From NCBI GenBank assembly GCA_037893225.1, contig JAZGUH010000226.1:434001-498000 (forward strand): a DNA stretch of 64,000 bases. The letters are read 5' to 3'. Every line of letters starts with the position of its first letter. Position 1 is the stretch's first letter. The notes beneath the pieces are model-generated. The model had not been told where the DNA came from. It saw nothing but the letters and a program-made list of their open reading frames with translations, and made no database searches. The position numbers were made by a program, and so were the translations under genes. Source of the DNA: Hippasteria phrygiana (lineage: Eukaryota; Echinodermata; Asteroidea; Valvatida; Goniasteridae). Positions 47,555 to 58,580 of the stretch are shown here, piece by piece.

Positions 47555-48150
47555 TTAAATCATTACCAAAGCTATATATCATAGCCAATTAATATCTCAA
47601 AACTATAGTTGAATAGCCCTATGTATTGGTGACGTTATGTCATGTTTACTGCATTGCAGTTTTCAGTGGGAGACATCGCTCCATACATTTACGTGCAGAA
47701 TGCCGACGAACATCGGTTTTCGACCAAAAGACAATCAAATGTGCAGATCTGTCGTGGAAGATAACACCGTCATAAACTATAAAAGATGATTACTGTGCAA
47801 GGGGATTTTCCTCGGGAGCCACAAATGCTAGTGTATGTAAACATCGTTCAAACCCCCCCCCCCCACCACCCCCCCCCCCCCACCACCCCCCCCCCCCCCC
47901 CACCCCCCCCCCCACCCCCCCCCCCCCCCCCCCACCCCCCGTTTTCCCCCGTGATGCACTGCGGTTAACAGTACGTCATCAATACATAGGGTTATTGAAC
48001 TGGATATTTATTACAATGCACCCCCGGTACGATTCAGGAGAACATGAAACTGTGACATATAACTATATAGTCAGTGGCTACTGACTGACCTGATTGATTC
48101 TTGCACGTAGTAGGTTTAGATAGATCGGCAAGAGAGATTATTTACGACGT
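47555..48150 (+). repeat. Dispersed duplication Q, copy 2 (interrupted)
   Basis: This is the homologue of 39551-39760. The match runs from ATCATTACCAAAGCTATAT to GTTGAATA (47615), is interrupted by a 377-bp MITE, and resumes at TTGAACTGG (47995) through TGACTGACCTGATT. Confidence 0.7.
47616..47992. mobile_element. TA-flanked MITE with poly-C core (377 bp)
   Basis: The ends GCCCTATGTATTGGTGACG and, inverted, ACCCTATGTATTGATGACG match at 17 of 19 positions. The element is bordered by TA on each side (47614-47615, 47993-47994), and the uninterrupted duplication copy at 39616 lacks it. TA duplication suggests a Tc1/mariner-type or similar mobiliser. The interior has a C-rich tract at about 47853-47938. 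Confidence 0.65.
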
Positions 48151-48316
48151 GGACCCTTTTGGGGGGAAACCCCTTGGAAGAAGCTTCAAGTAATTTGGAA
48201 ACAAGCCCACTCAAACCTGTCTCTCGGTGAAGGTCCTTGCCTTGTGATGTTAGAAGATGATGCAATTCTGAACTCGTGAAAAAAGCTGGAAAACAGCAAC
48301 ATCCGCGTTATTTCCC
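48151..48316. other. Upstream region of the EF-hand gene
   Basis: It includes the tail of the duplicated repeat and about 160 bp of unique sequence before the TATA box. Confidence 0.4.
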
Positions 48317-48422
48317 TATAAATATCAGGGTTGGCATCTTGCAAATCACAGTCGTCTTGAAGATTTCAGCATCAGGTTGGCCGTCAAAGTTTCAAGTCGG
48401 GAAGACTTTTTTGACAGTGAGT
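48317..48422 (+). promoter_or_regulatory. Core promoter and non-coding first exon of the EF-hand gene
   Basis: TATAAATA at 48317-48324 is followed 31 bases later by an initiator-like TCACAGTC (A at 48348). A first exon of about 69 bases would end at a splice donor (ACA/GTGAGT, 48417-48422). The next exon has a suitable acceptor at 49936 ahead of the gene's ATG. The spacing fits a TATA-driven gene well, but the joining of this exon to the coding exons is inferred without transcript data. Confidence 0.55.
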
Positions 48423-48977
48423 ATTGTGTTTCGTCTCTCCCTTGTCTCTTTGCTTGAGACCATTGTGCCTTATGCAGCATAAGTGTTTTTCTTCAGGTTT
48501 TCTTAAAGTTATAGCAGAGTTGGTCAGAAGATCAGTTTCATTTGTCATAGCAATTTTTCTGTCAACACTGTATTAGAGAAACCATGACGACAAACAAGAA
48601 AATTCCCCTGTGTGTAATCCACATCGTGTCGGGTTGGAGGGAAGATTTTTGTTCCTCTTTCGGAATACAGAAAAATAGAAAACTCGACTTTTGTATTTCA
48701 GACTGCCAGGGTTAGAATAAAGAATGCTGGGCGCAAGTCCCTTATCCAGATTTCAACAAATTGGAAAAGTAAACTTAATATTTACAAGTTGTGTACGGGA
48801 GTACGCGAAAGCGTGTTTTCCTGCCCCCGCGTATTTCGCCCGGGCGGATTAAAATTTCGCTGGGCTGATTCTTATTACGCTCAGGTAGTTTATACTGAAC
48901 GAGTTGACAGTAATGAATACACGCGGATTAAACTGGACTAACAATATAACTACATGTATTCTGCCCGGGCGAAATAG

Positions 48978-49720
48978 TATCGTGGCCCTGAAGGGACATC
49001 ACACATCGCAGATTTCTGCGCAGATATTTGCGATGTCGCACATTTTATCGCACATTTCTGCACAGATTTCTGCGCAGATATTTGCGATGTCGCACATTTT
49101 AACGCACAATTCGTCACCGTTTTCACGAACTGACACTTACGCGCTTGTCGGTTCGTGAAACCGCGTACTGAGTAAATTTCGGTTTCACGAACTGACACCC
49201 AGGTGTGCGCGCGCACATCGGACACTGACTCGCTAGAGAAGACTTCGTTTTCACGAATTGACACGCAAGCATGTAGCGGAAATACCATTCCAAGAAAAAT
49301 GCTTTAAAAGCTTTGACACGAATCTACTCAATCTGTATACTTGTGGTTTACAGAAACATTGAACTGAAAACCTCTAAACTAGTGAAATTAAGAATGGTTT
49401 CAGTTCGTGAAAATGAAAATGTGGTTTGCGCGCTCCCCTACTTGGGTGTCAGTTCGTGAAAACGAAAATTACTCTGTTCTGTAAAATACGCGCGCGCCCT
49501 GGCACTCACGCGCTAGAGAGTGTCAGTTTGTGGTGTTGGTGACAAATTCTTTGCAGATTTTAGCCGCGGATTCAGCCGTGGATTCGGCCCGAATTCAGCT
49601 GCAGATTCAAAATCTCAAACGCATTAAGTAAAAGGTAGTCAACAAAGTGTGTGCTTTTTTTTTGGGTCCAATATCTGCGCAGAAATCTGCGATGTATGAT
49701 GTCCCTTCAGGGCCACGATA
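48978..49720. mobile_element. 743-bp DNA transposon with 51-bp TIRs and subterminal motifs
   Basis: The left end TATCGTGGCCCTGAAGGGAC and its 51-bp continuation are repeated inverted at the right end (to 49720) with one mismatch. A perfect 6-bp target duplication AAATAG flanks it (48972-48977 and 49721-49726). Inside, TTTCACGAACTGACAC or a close variant occurs three times in one orientation on the left (49121, 49183, 49249) and in the opposite orientation on the right (49401, 49446, 49520). A tandem repeat of about 40 bp lies at about 49010-49100. No transposase is encoded. The element lies in the inferred intron 1 of the EF-hand gene. The superfamily is not recognised. Confidence 0.75.
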
Positions 49721-49961
49721 AAATAGGGAGCCGGGAAAAATGTTTTTGGTCGTGTCTTAAATACGCTTCCGTAAAATTATATATAGTGAAGTCGTCTAAC
49801 ACGCGCGGCGCACTTCGTCAGATAGTTTTGACAAACCTCTTTGTTGATGCGCTTTAAACTCGGTTTGAGTATTGGTATACTATTGCCTTAAAAAATCTTG
49901 CTGCAACTCTGTATTCATTTCGGTTGTCTATGGCAGGACCAAATCAAAAACTACAAGAACC

Positions 49962-50453
49962 ATGGACACTGCATCAAGATTGGCCGCGTTTCTCCTCGTT
50001 GTTGGCCTACTGGCTACGGTTGCGGCAATCAAACCCGAATCTATCAGCTACGACGCAGATGATATTATTATTATCATAATTGTCAGAGAAAGGTAAGATT
50101 GGTGACTCCGATATTTAAGTTGTTGTTGCCGATGTAACTGTTTTTATATAAGACAACCGAGAATAGTACATTTGTGGACACATTCTCACAAACGTTTGCA
50201 CTTTTCCTAATCCGATATTACTCTTTCTCTTCAGAAACCCAGTTTGTGAGCATTCATCACAGTTCTAGACCTTAAAGCCCCAAGGATTTCCAGGGGCGGA
50301 TCCAGGGGTTGGGGGTATTTTATTTTATTTTATTTTATTTTGCTTGTAAGGGCCTACGCCTGTAGTTGCAAACCAGAAAAGCAAAACCCTGTATTAGGTC
50401 GGGTAATAACAAAACAAAGAGGTTAAAAGGCGCCCCCAACGTTGAGAAAGTGC

Positions 50454-50485
<32 letters not shown>

Positions 50486-51754
50486 CTTTTTGTACGCAGG
50501 CGAAACATTTTGGGAGTCAACTTTTTGGGCAAATGTACGAAACAAATTGAGAAACCCCTTCCCTTCAAACAATCCTGGATCCGTCTCTGATTCCTTCTAG
50601 AATCTGGAATGGGAAGACCCTACATTTGGAATTTAGGGAGACAGGAGGATAGGGAGACACTGTAACGTTATTTTCAATCTTGTTGTTTTGCTGCTCTTTC
50701 ATTCTCGGTTTCCCTGCAGTCGGAAGCGATCTGTCAGTCAGTACACAAAGGAGGGCGCTTTCAAACTGCTAGACAGGAACGATGACGGATTCTTGACGGT
50801 GGAGGAGTGGCACGCCCAGAAAGGAGGCGTGGTCAACTTCGCTGATTTCCTCAAGGACATTGATAATAACGGTTAGTTTCGTTTGCTGAAGAACAATGCA
50901 AACTTACCAGACATTACGTTACCTTTCAAGCTTCTAAATGAAGCTCTTATACGGGTCATGTGTTTGATGTAGCTTTTATTAACCTATCTCTGGGTAACTT
51001 GGTCATATAGGCCTCTTCATAATACTTTAAGAGTCTTGGAACAAGACTCGACTTCGAGGATGCATCTTCGGGATGCATCTATGAAATTAAGCGATTTCTG
51101 TATTCGGCACCTGCTCAAGATATACATTCAAGACGTACCGGAATGGGCAGATACATTTTTGGGAAAGCTTTGCAATGCCTCCTGCGCAGTAATTGTACGG
51201 GTCATTTTCTGTATTAAACGTTGTGCATCAACAATATAAAACTTGCTTGAAGAGCACAGCTCCAAATATCCCCTCATCTCTTCCATTCATCTGCACAAGA
51301 ACAACATATAAAGCCAATAGATCAACAGGGGGAATTTCCTCGCTTCGTTTGACATTTTTCCCGCGTTCTGTATCTCTTTGGAATTCTTTGCCTGGTGCAT
51401 GTTTCCCTTCATCTTACGATCTTTCCTGCTTCAAGAGGAATATTAATTCCTACCTCTTGTATCTTTGATTATTTTTCTTTTTGTAGCTCTGTACCTTGAG
51501 TGGCTTTTAGCCTTGTTCGGGGCAAACTTGCATTAAAAAATGGAGAAAAAAACACGGGTGTGGCCTCCAAAAAGGAAGCCGGCGAGGACGCTCAATATTT
51601 TTTTACTTGGCCCAATGTGTCCTGTTTCCCTTTATTCTCAGTTTACAAGAACTGATGTCCAATTTTACATTTCCTATTGACTATTTCAGTGGACGAGATG
51701 GTTTCCTGGGCCGAATTCCAAGCTGTTGCTGGAGTCCACACCGAGTACGAATAA
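49962..51754 (+). CDS. Secreted two-EF-hand protein (three coding exons)
   Basis: Coding exons are 49962-50092, 50720-50871 and 51690-51754, joined at AG/GTAAGA, CAG/T, G/GTTAGT and CAG/T, with phases that fit; the product is 115 residues. Translation starts in ACCATGG. Residues 1-22 form a typical signal peptide (LAAFLLVVGLLATVAA). An acidic segment with six isoleucines and a basic RKR (45-47), a possible proprotein cleavage site, follow. EF-hand loop 1 is residues 62-73 (D62, N64, D66, G67, F68, E73). Loop 2 is residues 92-103 (D92, N94, D96, E103), with E97 where glycine is usual. The loops are only 30 residues apart, shorter than in a common EF pair. A small extracellular or secretory-pathway calcium binder is likely; the exact family is not recognised. 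A homologous last exon lies at 63721 on the other strand. Confidence 0.8.
50291..50589. mobile_element. hAT-like MITE in intron (299 bp)
   Basis: CAGGGGCGGATCCAG at the left and CTGGATCCGTCTCTG at the right are inverted with two mismatches. The interior has (TTTTA)n and a C-run of about 29. The target duplication is not clear. It lies between coding exons 1 and 2 of the EF-hand gene. Confidence 0.6.
51193..51540 (+). pseudogene. Non-LTR retrotransposon C-terminal remnant in an intron
   Basis: The frame ending at TGA 51466-51468 reads SVSLWNSLPGACFPSS...FKRNINSYLLYL. This is the WNxLP...FK...L pattern that closes the reverse transcriptase ORF of many non-LTR elements. About 70 bp of 3' UTR ending in an A-rich run follows. 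The upstream part is not recognisable. It sits in the EF-hand gene intron and differs from the CR1/L2 copies at 44083 and 58581. Confidence 0.6.
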
Positions 51755-51810
51755 GCCTAGAGGAAGTACAACGCTTGGGAGCAACATTGGACAACCTCCG
51801 TTGCGTTGTG

Positions 51811-52062
51811 GGGTGCACCACACTAAATAAACTCCCATTGACCTTAGTGTAAAATCCACTAACTTAACAGTGCAAAAATCCTTATCCAGGAGTCTCTCAG
51901 TTTTTGTGACACTACTGAAAATTATAGTTTGAATCTTAATCTGAGTGTCAAAATCTTTTCAATTTTTGGCAGGTTAGCCGTTTAGAATGTTTGCTAATTA
52001 TCCCCAGAAAGTACCACCCCCGAAAATGTAGTTTTTCCCAAACCGGCTAGTGTGGTGCACCC
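51811..52062. mobile_element. MITE with GGGTGCACCACACTA ends, short copy (252 bp)
   Basis: The ends are perfect 15-bp inverted repeats (51811-51825 and 52048-52062). The interior matches 53506 to about 53731 but lacks the right part of that copy, so it is an internally deleted derivative. It starts 57 bases after the EF-hand stop codon and contributes AATAAA at 51826-51831, which may serve as the gene's polyadenylation signal. Confidence 0.75.
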
Positions 52063-53316
52063 TATAAGGGCAGTCAATTCTCTTTCTGGTTAATAAATTA
52101 TGCTTGAAATGTAGAGAATCGGTCACTGATCTGATATCTAAAAAAATATGAAAATTTCTATTGCGTTTGTCTACAACAAGGTCAAACATGCGTGAGCATT
52201 TTTCATGCTACTTTAAACAATTTGAGAGAAAAAACTGCATGACGATGCGTACACCCTGTGAACAAGTCAGAAGTTATATCCGAATTCTCTATCAAAAAGC
52301 TATTTTGATGTCTCACTTTTGATGATAAGAATTCTCACAGCTTGACAAATCATTTATTTAACAACAAGAGGGGGACAATTAGTATGGGGAAGCTGTGAAA
52401 AGGAAGGGGGATGGGGGGGGGGGGGGCTCAGGTTTTGCTTTCCCCTCAACATTTCTAACCATGCATTCGTATTAAGTTGTGTGATGTGCTTTATTGAGAG
52501 TAGAAAATCAATAGGCCATTTTACTACATTTTACTATCCTTCTAAATATCATTTCACCTCTATAAAGGTGGAAAGGGACATGGGGTGGGCGGGGCGTGGG
52601 TGGGGCTTGTTGCAAAGGGCATTCCAGACTCTAGGCCAACCGATTCACACGCATCATTGTGCGTGAATCGCTGTCTGGAAACTGGACATTCATTATGCCA
52701 AAACCACCACTATACTGGTGGCGGAACAGGGGGAGGGGGGCCACCCCCCCCCCCCCTCCCCCACTTTTCCACTTGGGGCAATTGCCCCCCCCCCCCCCCC
52801 ACTTTTGGCAGCTCCGCATAAATAAAAACAGCACCGGCGCTGGTTTGCCCCCCTTTCAAAAGTGTTCCGCCTCCCCCAGACCACTACCCCTCCCCCTCTT
52901 CCTCTTCACATAGGCCTGCCAAATGGAGCATCCTGAAGACGGTTGTTCTTGCACTTTCTTTTTGTATTGCAGCAACTGTTTTTGTTTTCGTTTAACACAT
53001 GAACACATGTCTAATGCATATTACAAAATAAAACATTATGCCAACTTAGGTTCCAAAATCAAACTACCCACTGTTCAAACTTTCTGATAAATCATGTATT
53101 TTAACTTTTATAAATAACAATATAAATGTATACTTAATGTTTGAAACCTCTGGAATGATGTTTTCAATAAAATAGCAGCACTATCTGATGAAAAATGTCT
53201 CCAACAACCTATTTTTGTCCTCGTTTCAAGCCTACGGATAATTGTAAACAAAGCAGACATTAACCAAAATGGCTGCTGGGCGCCGCCATTTTGTGTATAC
53301 AATGTACATGTATATA
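52063..53316. other. Unassigned sequence with G/C homopolymer tracts
   Basis: G-runs at about 52410-52427 and C-runs at about 52744-52760 and 52785-52800 break the sequence. A hairpin of about 60 bp (TTCCAGAC...GTCTGGAA) lies at about 52622-52682. No exon was recognised. The tracts resemble those inside the MITEs nearby. Confidence 0.4.
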
Positions 53317-53965
53317 GGCTGCACCACCAGTAGCGTAAACAGCTTTTTTGTGCCAGGGAGGACAAACAACGTCTGAACCGTCTTAAAACCGTCGCAAATT
53401 TTTTAAATATTTTTTTTATGACGCCTCAAATGCCGCCAGGGGGCAAGTTGTCCCCCTGCCCCCCCCCCCCCCCCCCCCCTCGCTGGATACGCCACTGTGC
53501 ACCACACTAAATAAACTCCCATTGACCTTAGTGTAAAAGCCACTAACTTCACAGTGAAAAAAATCCTTATCTCAGGAGTCTCTCAGTTTTTGTGGCACTA
53601 CTGAAAATTATAGTTTGATTCCTAATCTGTCAAATTCTTTTCAATATTTGGCAGGTTAGTCGTTTAGAATTTTTGCTAATTATCCCCAGAAAGTACGACC
53701 CCGAAAATGCGGTTTTTCCCAAACCGGCTAGCTGCCATTTTTCATAAAGCATCCCTCCACTTGCCTAGCCAAATAGGACCAACATTTATCAAGTTATCAC
53801 AAAAGTTGAAGCACAGAACACCCGGGTTATGATAGCTGATCATAATTACACAATCTATTAATTGCATGACCCCCAAAAATGTTTTATTCAAAAAGAGTTG
53901 TGGGTTTACAATTTATGGTAATCAGTTTGGCGCAGCCATTTTGGTCTATTTAGTGTGGTGCACCC
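53317..53965. mobile_element. MITE with GGGTGCACC ends, long copy carrying a nested hAT-like MITE
   Basis: The left end GGCTGCACCAC (53317-53327) is split from its continuation by the element at 53328-53497. The right end is TAGTGTGGTGCACCC (53951-53965). The interior (53506-53950) extends beyond the short copy at 51811 by about 220 bp. Without the nested insertion it would be about 470 bp. Confidence 0.75.
53328..53497. mobile_element. hAT-like MITE, copy 2 (170 bp), nested
   Basis: It starts CAGTAGCGTA and ends GCTGGATACGCCACTG, with the same internal sequence and a C-run as at 38938. It is flanked by a perfect 8-bp target duplication TGCACCAC (53320-53327 and 53498-53505), the length made by hAT transposases. 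It landed in the left terminal repeat of another MITE, so it is the younger of the two. Confidence 0.88.
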
Positions 53966-56900
53966 TGTGGATAATATGCAAACTGTAGACACTGTAGACT
54001 GCCTATTAACTTTGCCACATGCAATAAACCCATATAATTATTTGTTTAGTCCCTTTTTATTGCTTTTCTCAAAGAATGTAAGTTTCAGTACGGACCAACA
54101 TTATAGTGAGGATCAAAGGACCAATATAAATACCTTTATCACACGTGGCAATTTTTACAAGCAGCTTGGGGACCTCTATAACAGCACTACTACCGGATAT
54201 AGGAATGCTTGGGTTGCCAAAAAGCTATTTTTTTTTATTAGTATAAAGAAATTCTCAGTGTACTGACATTCGTACGAATGGAAAATTGAAATGTGTATTT
54301 TCTTCCTTGGTGATTGCCTGGAACCGATTGGCTGTGACTTGCCTTGTGAATTGCCTAGTGTGACATGACCCTCAATAATTTAAAGCATACAATTTTGCTA
54401 AACGCACAAAGAAAATAAGCAAAAAAAAGTTACCCTGTATAGTGTAGTCTTACGTATATGCTTGTGACTATCTGTTTAGCATGTTGATTAGCAATAATCT
54501 ACTGTTTGGTACAGACCTGTTCCCGGGGGTAGGGGAAGTGAGGGTTGCCCACACATCAGAGTTGTACTCGAGTCCCTGCAAGTCCTTTCACAAGTCCTTT
54601 CGCAAGTCCAGTCAAAAGTCCTTTCATAAAGCCGGAGGAAGTAACTGGAGGAATAATTTGAATAGCTTGTGATTGGGATTAGGACTCTAGCGTTTGTGAC
54701 TTGCAGGGACTTGCAGGGAGTTCTGATTCGGTCTCACAGGAATTGGGGGGGGGGGGGGTTGCTCAACCCATGGAAAATGGTTATCTGTAGATTTAAAATA
54801 ACCCAAAACACTACAAATCTCTGTTCTTTAATATGAAGTATTAACCATGAGTGTAAATACAAATCAGTGAATTATAGTGAATACCAATACGGTGTAAAAA
54901 CAATCAAATCTCGAAAATTACACAGTTTTAAATACTGGCAATATTATGAAACTTACGGTAATTCGGGAGAATTTGCTCGTGAAGTCAGGCTAACGCTCTG
55001 TGACGTCTGGTCAAACAGATGTGGGAGAGTGTCACAAAGTACTCATGTACGTTGAACTCGTGTACTTCTGACTGTGGCCCTCGGCCTGATCAGTTTGGTT
55101 GCTGGCCGGCCCTGTACCTGCGGTGGCTGTATCCACGGCTGGTACGGATGGCGGCGACCCAACAACACTTCACAACTTCAAACTCTTGGATAACTCTCTT
55201 TCCCAAACGCACAAATTATACACATCAAACTTATACGTCCAAAAACGCGTTTCACCTGAAAAACTTCCAATGGGATATAGCACAAACAAATTACCATAAA
55301 AAGGGAAAGCGAATTAAGAGGCCTAAATACAAAAAGAATTAGATGCGTTTCGTGGAGTCATTCGCTTTTGAAACTTAAACATTGCGTAACTATGAATCGA
55401 AGTTCGATAAGTCAAATCGATTCCGTGCGGGGGTTAACGAAAAGAAGAATAATTATTCACGATAAAAAAGATCTAAGACCAGAAATATAAGGCATAAAAT
55501 TAGGGAATGGAAATAATTTGACAATGAGAAAGCAAAGGTCACAGTCTGACATGAAAATATACATGTCAGATAAAGGCATCAAACTCGGATGAATGTTATA
55601 GGTTTCCCCGGATATTTCAAACATTTTTCATTCATATTCACCAACTCTAACATTCAGTGTCGAGAATATTCGTCATTCCAGATCAAATTCGTCTAAGCTG
55701 TTGCCGAATGGCAGCATTCAGATATTGAATTCGTCTGATACCAATCAATTTAAAACTGTTGTTAAGTAAATTAGTCTGGCGTGTGCTATTTACAAGCATT
55801 TAATTTAAATTTATAATGTTAACTTTAATTTAAACTGCAAAATACATTTACAACCGAAGTGTAAAATTAACAAGGACAGCAAACAAAGTTCGTTTCGTTT
55901 TTCAGTTTTATAATGAATAAACAGAGTGAAAAAATAAAGACGACCATGCAAAAAAACAGTCGATGACCCTTATTTTCCTTTGTTACATTTCTGTGTAGTA
56001 CCTATAATGAGTCTGTAACATATTTGTAAGAAAATTGATTCGAAAGAAACAAGCAATAGGCCTATATTTATGAATAACAGGAAAAGAACAGAGAAATAGT
56101 GGAGAAATTATCCTCATCTGCGACCTTTATGCCTTCTGCAGAAGATGTCGTGTATCAAAATTGAACAAACGTATCAATAAATTGTATGGCAAAAGACGAA
56201 TTTGTTTTCTGAATAAAACTCTCCGGCGTAGACGAGACGAAATTGAATACTCCTCGCCGAAAATCGGTGTTCGTGGATTGAATTCGATTGAACAACAATT
56301 AAAATTGTATGACAAAAGACGAAATTAAACCTTGGAAGTGCACTAAATCGATGCTGATGGACGAGTTTGAATATTAAAGGCGGTGAATTCGAATGATAAA
56401 TGTTTGAAAATAGCCGGGAAAACCTATCTATATTTATCATTTTTATACACGAAAATATCGAAATTTATCAACATCATAAATACCCATCTTTCGAACAAAA
56501 ATGCAATTAAAATACATTTGTTATGACATATCTATCATGTCAATGGTTGTCTCCACAACTGGCTAACCCCCATCAGCTGCCTGGACTTCCATGTCTTGAC
56601 ATTGGATTCCATGCTCATTCCTGAGATCAGTAAGCTGTTTTCTTGGATCATGTTCTCCATGGAGCAAGGTAGGCCTACTTTACAAAACCTCCATGTTGAC
56701 CTTACAGAATTTCATTTTTGACATGCACTGACATGACTGGTTAGCATTATCAGGGTTCCAATTATACCGGTAAATCTTAAATCTGTGTTTTCATTACGGT
56801 TGAGTTTTGTCGTTATGCAATATCATATATTTGTTATTATATAACTTAGCATGTTTGGCTCTCTCAAGTCGGACATGAACCCAGCATGAAGTTATGAACA

Positions 56901-57200
56901 AACTCACCACCTTGCTTACCATGGAATCCCAAACCCACCTCCTACTGAATATTACAAGGTAAGAAATACTCTTAGTGTGAGAATGCATTTTGAGGATATT
57001 AATTGTCCCAATTCATTTGGGAAATTGCTGAAGAAGAACCTGCAGACTTAACTGTTACATATTCTTTCTACGGTGACGGTAAAAAGGATGCACTGGAATT
57101 TGCATGTTTTCCCAACACTTTTGCATGTTGAGTTATAAATTGCCCCGAAAGGCGTTTTTACTTGAAGTAGGCCTAATGCATATAATTATGTACATGTATG
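53966..57200. other. Unassigned AT-rich intergenic sequence
   Basis: Only short unrelated open frames occur. Small features are an inverted repeat of AAGTCC/GACTTG words near 54570-54720, a G-run at about 54746-54758, and a basic open frame near 56140-56325 (+) with two KLY(G/D)KRR-like words. None shows a recognisable domain or splice structure. Confidence 0.4.
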
Positions 57201-58580
57201 ACACATTCCTTTTTTGGGTGCAATCCCTGATATAGTACTCAAGTTGGCAGGATTTCATTTAACTTCCTTTCAAAAACAGTATGGTAAAGGCAGTGTTTGC
57301 TGTACAATCTCTTTTGTAGATGAATCATCAATAGTAGAAACTGTAATTGTAATACCTCCTCCTCCCCCCCCCCCCCCCCCCCCCCGGAAAAAAAGTGGGT
57401 AAAGTTGTTAGATACATGCAGCAGAGGGTATGAGTGTGCAACATTTGGCAAAATTCAGTTTTCAATAAATACCCATGTAAGAGTTTGTATTGCTGATGTA
57501 CAAATATCTTCGACTGTTTGTTCTTTTGCTAGCTGATGCCCACATAGTCTTCATTACAGGAGGTCTCTAGAGGGCCTGTGGATGGAACTTTATAACCAGA
57601 TTGGATTGCAGCCATACATGTATTAGCCTTTCTGAGATATGGCGGACACACTAGGGGGTCGCTATATTACTCCATCGGCATTTTCTTCTTCCTTGCGACT
57701 TCATGCCCAAATGTGGTACCAAGGCAGGAAGAACAGATGGCATCATGCCCAAGCGACCGATACGAAGACGTCACTTTTTGGGGAATTTTTGTTTCCCCCC
57801 CCCCCCCCCCCCTCCCCAATTGTGTTCTGGATCCGGCCTTGGGGACTCGGTACACATCCTTACAATGGACAAGGCAACTACGCCATTCCCCCACCGTGCC
57901 AATTGTATAGACCCCAATTCTTTCCTCCTCCCCACCACGACAGGAATAGTGCAGAACGACCAGCACAGCAACCCAGTAGTTATAGAGCCACGTGTGAGAT
58001 GATTGTGTCAAAACTGTGATTAGCATAAAACACAGATCGATGAACATCACAAGAGCGGGACAGAGGACACCAGTTTGGAGGTCACCATTTTGCCAACTTG
58101 TGAACCTGCTAGTGCGAGAAGTCAATGACATGGAGACTGGTGCATTAATTGTGACCCAAAGGTGAACCCACTGGTGGTATGCTTAGCAGTTATACTTTAT
58201 CGGCTGTAGTGTACTCTCGACGCAGGACTGCACATGCACATAGAGTGTAGTTGTGCGCGCAAGCTGCACACTTTTTTCGCTCTGTATATTTCATGTATTA
58301 TATCCTGCTATTCACATTAGTTTGTTGCATATTTTATATCACCCTGAAGAGCTAACACCAAGGAATCTTCTGGTGCTATCTACATGTTGTCATCTACTCT
58401 TCTAGTTGAAATATTGATGTTGGAAATCTTCAATTTTTGCTCACTGGAAGGTAATATTCATCGATGGGCTTTTCAGCCATGCAAACCACGGATCAATGAC
58501 TCATCAGCCAAGCCACAAGCCTGACCATGCTTGAACAATAAGAGGAGCTGCTGTTTGTCTCCTGCCCACTGCCTTATACA
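57201..58580 (+). other. Sequence 5' of the CR1/L2 ORF, including its probable 5' UTR
   Basis: C-runs lie at about 57363-57384 and 57796-57812. The last few hundred bases before 58581 are probably the 5' UTR of the retrotransposon, but no second full copy is present to fix its 5' end. The open frame 57639-58019 has no recognised domain. Confidence 0.4.

Noticed and set aside
55019..55342. 107-codon open frame rich in Cys and basic residues
   Set aside because: There is no family match, alternative frames are equally open, and no promoter or splice context is visible.
56127..56440. Overlapping open frames on both strands, with repeated KLY(G/D)KRR words on the + strand
   Set aside because: The repetition is probably a small internal duplication. 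No start, domain or splice site supports a gene.
57639..58019. 126-codon open frame with proline runs
   Set aside because: The proline runs come from a poly-C tract, which would slip in frame. No domain is visible and the opposite strand is also open.
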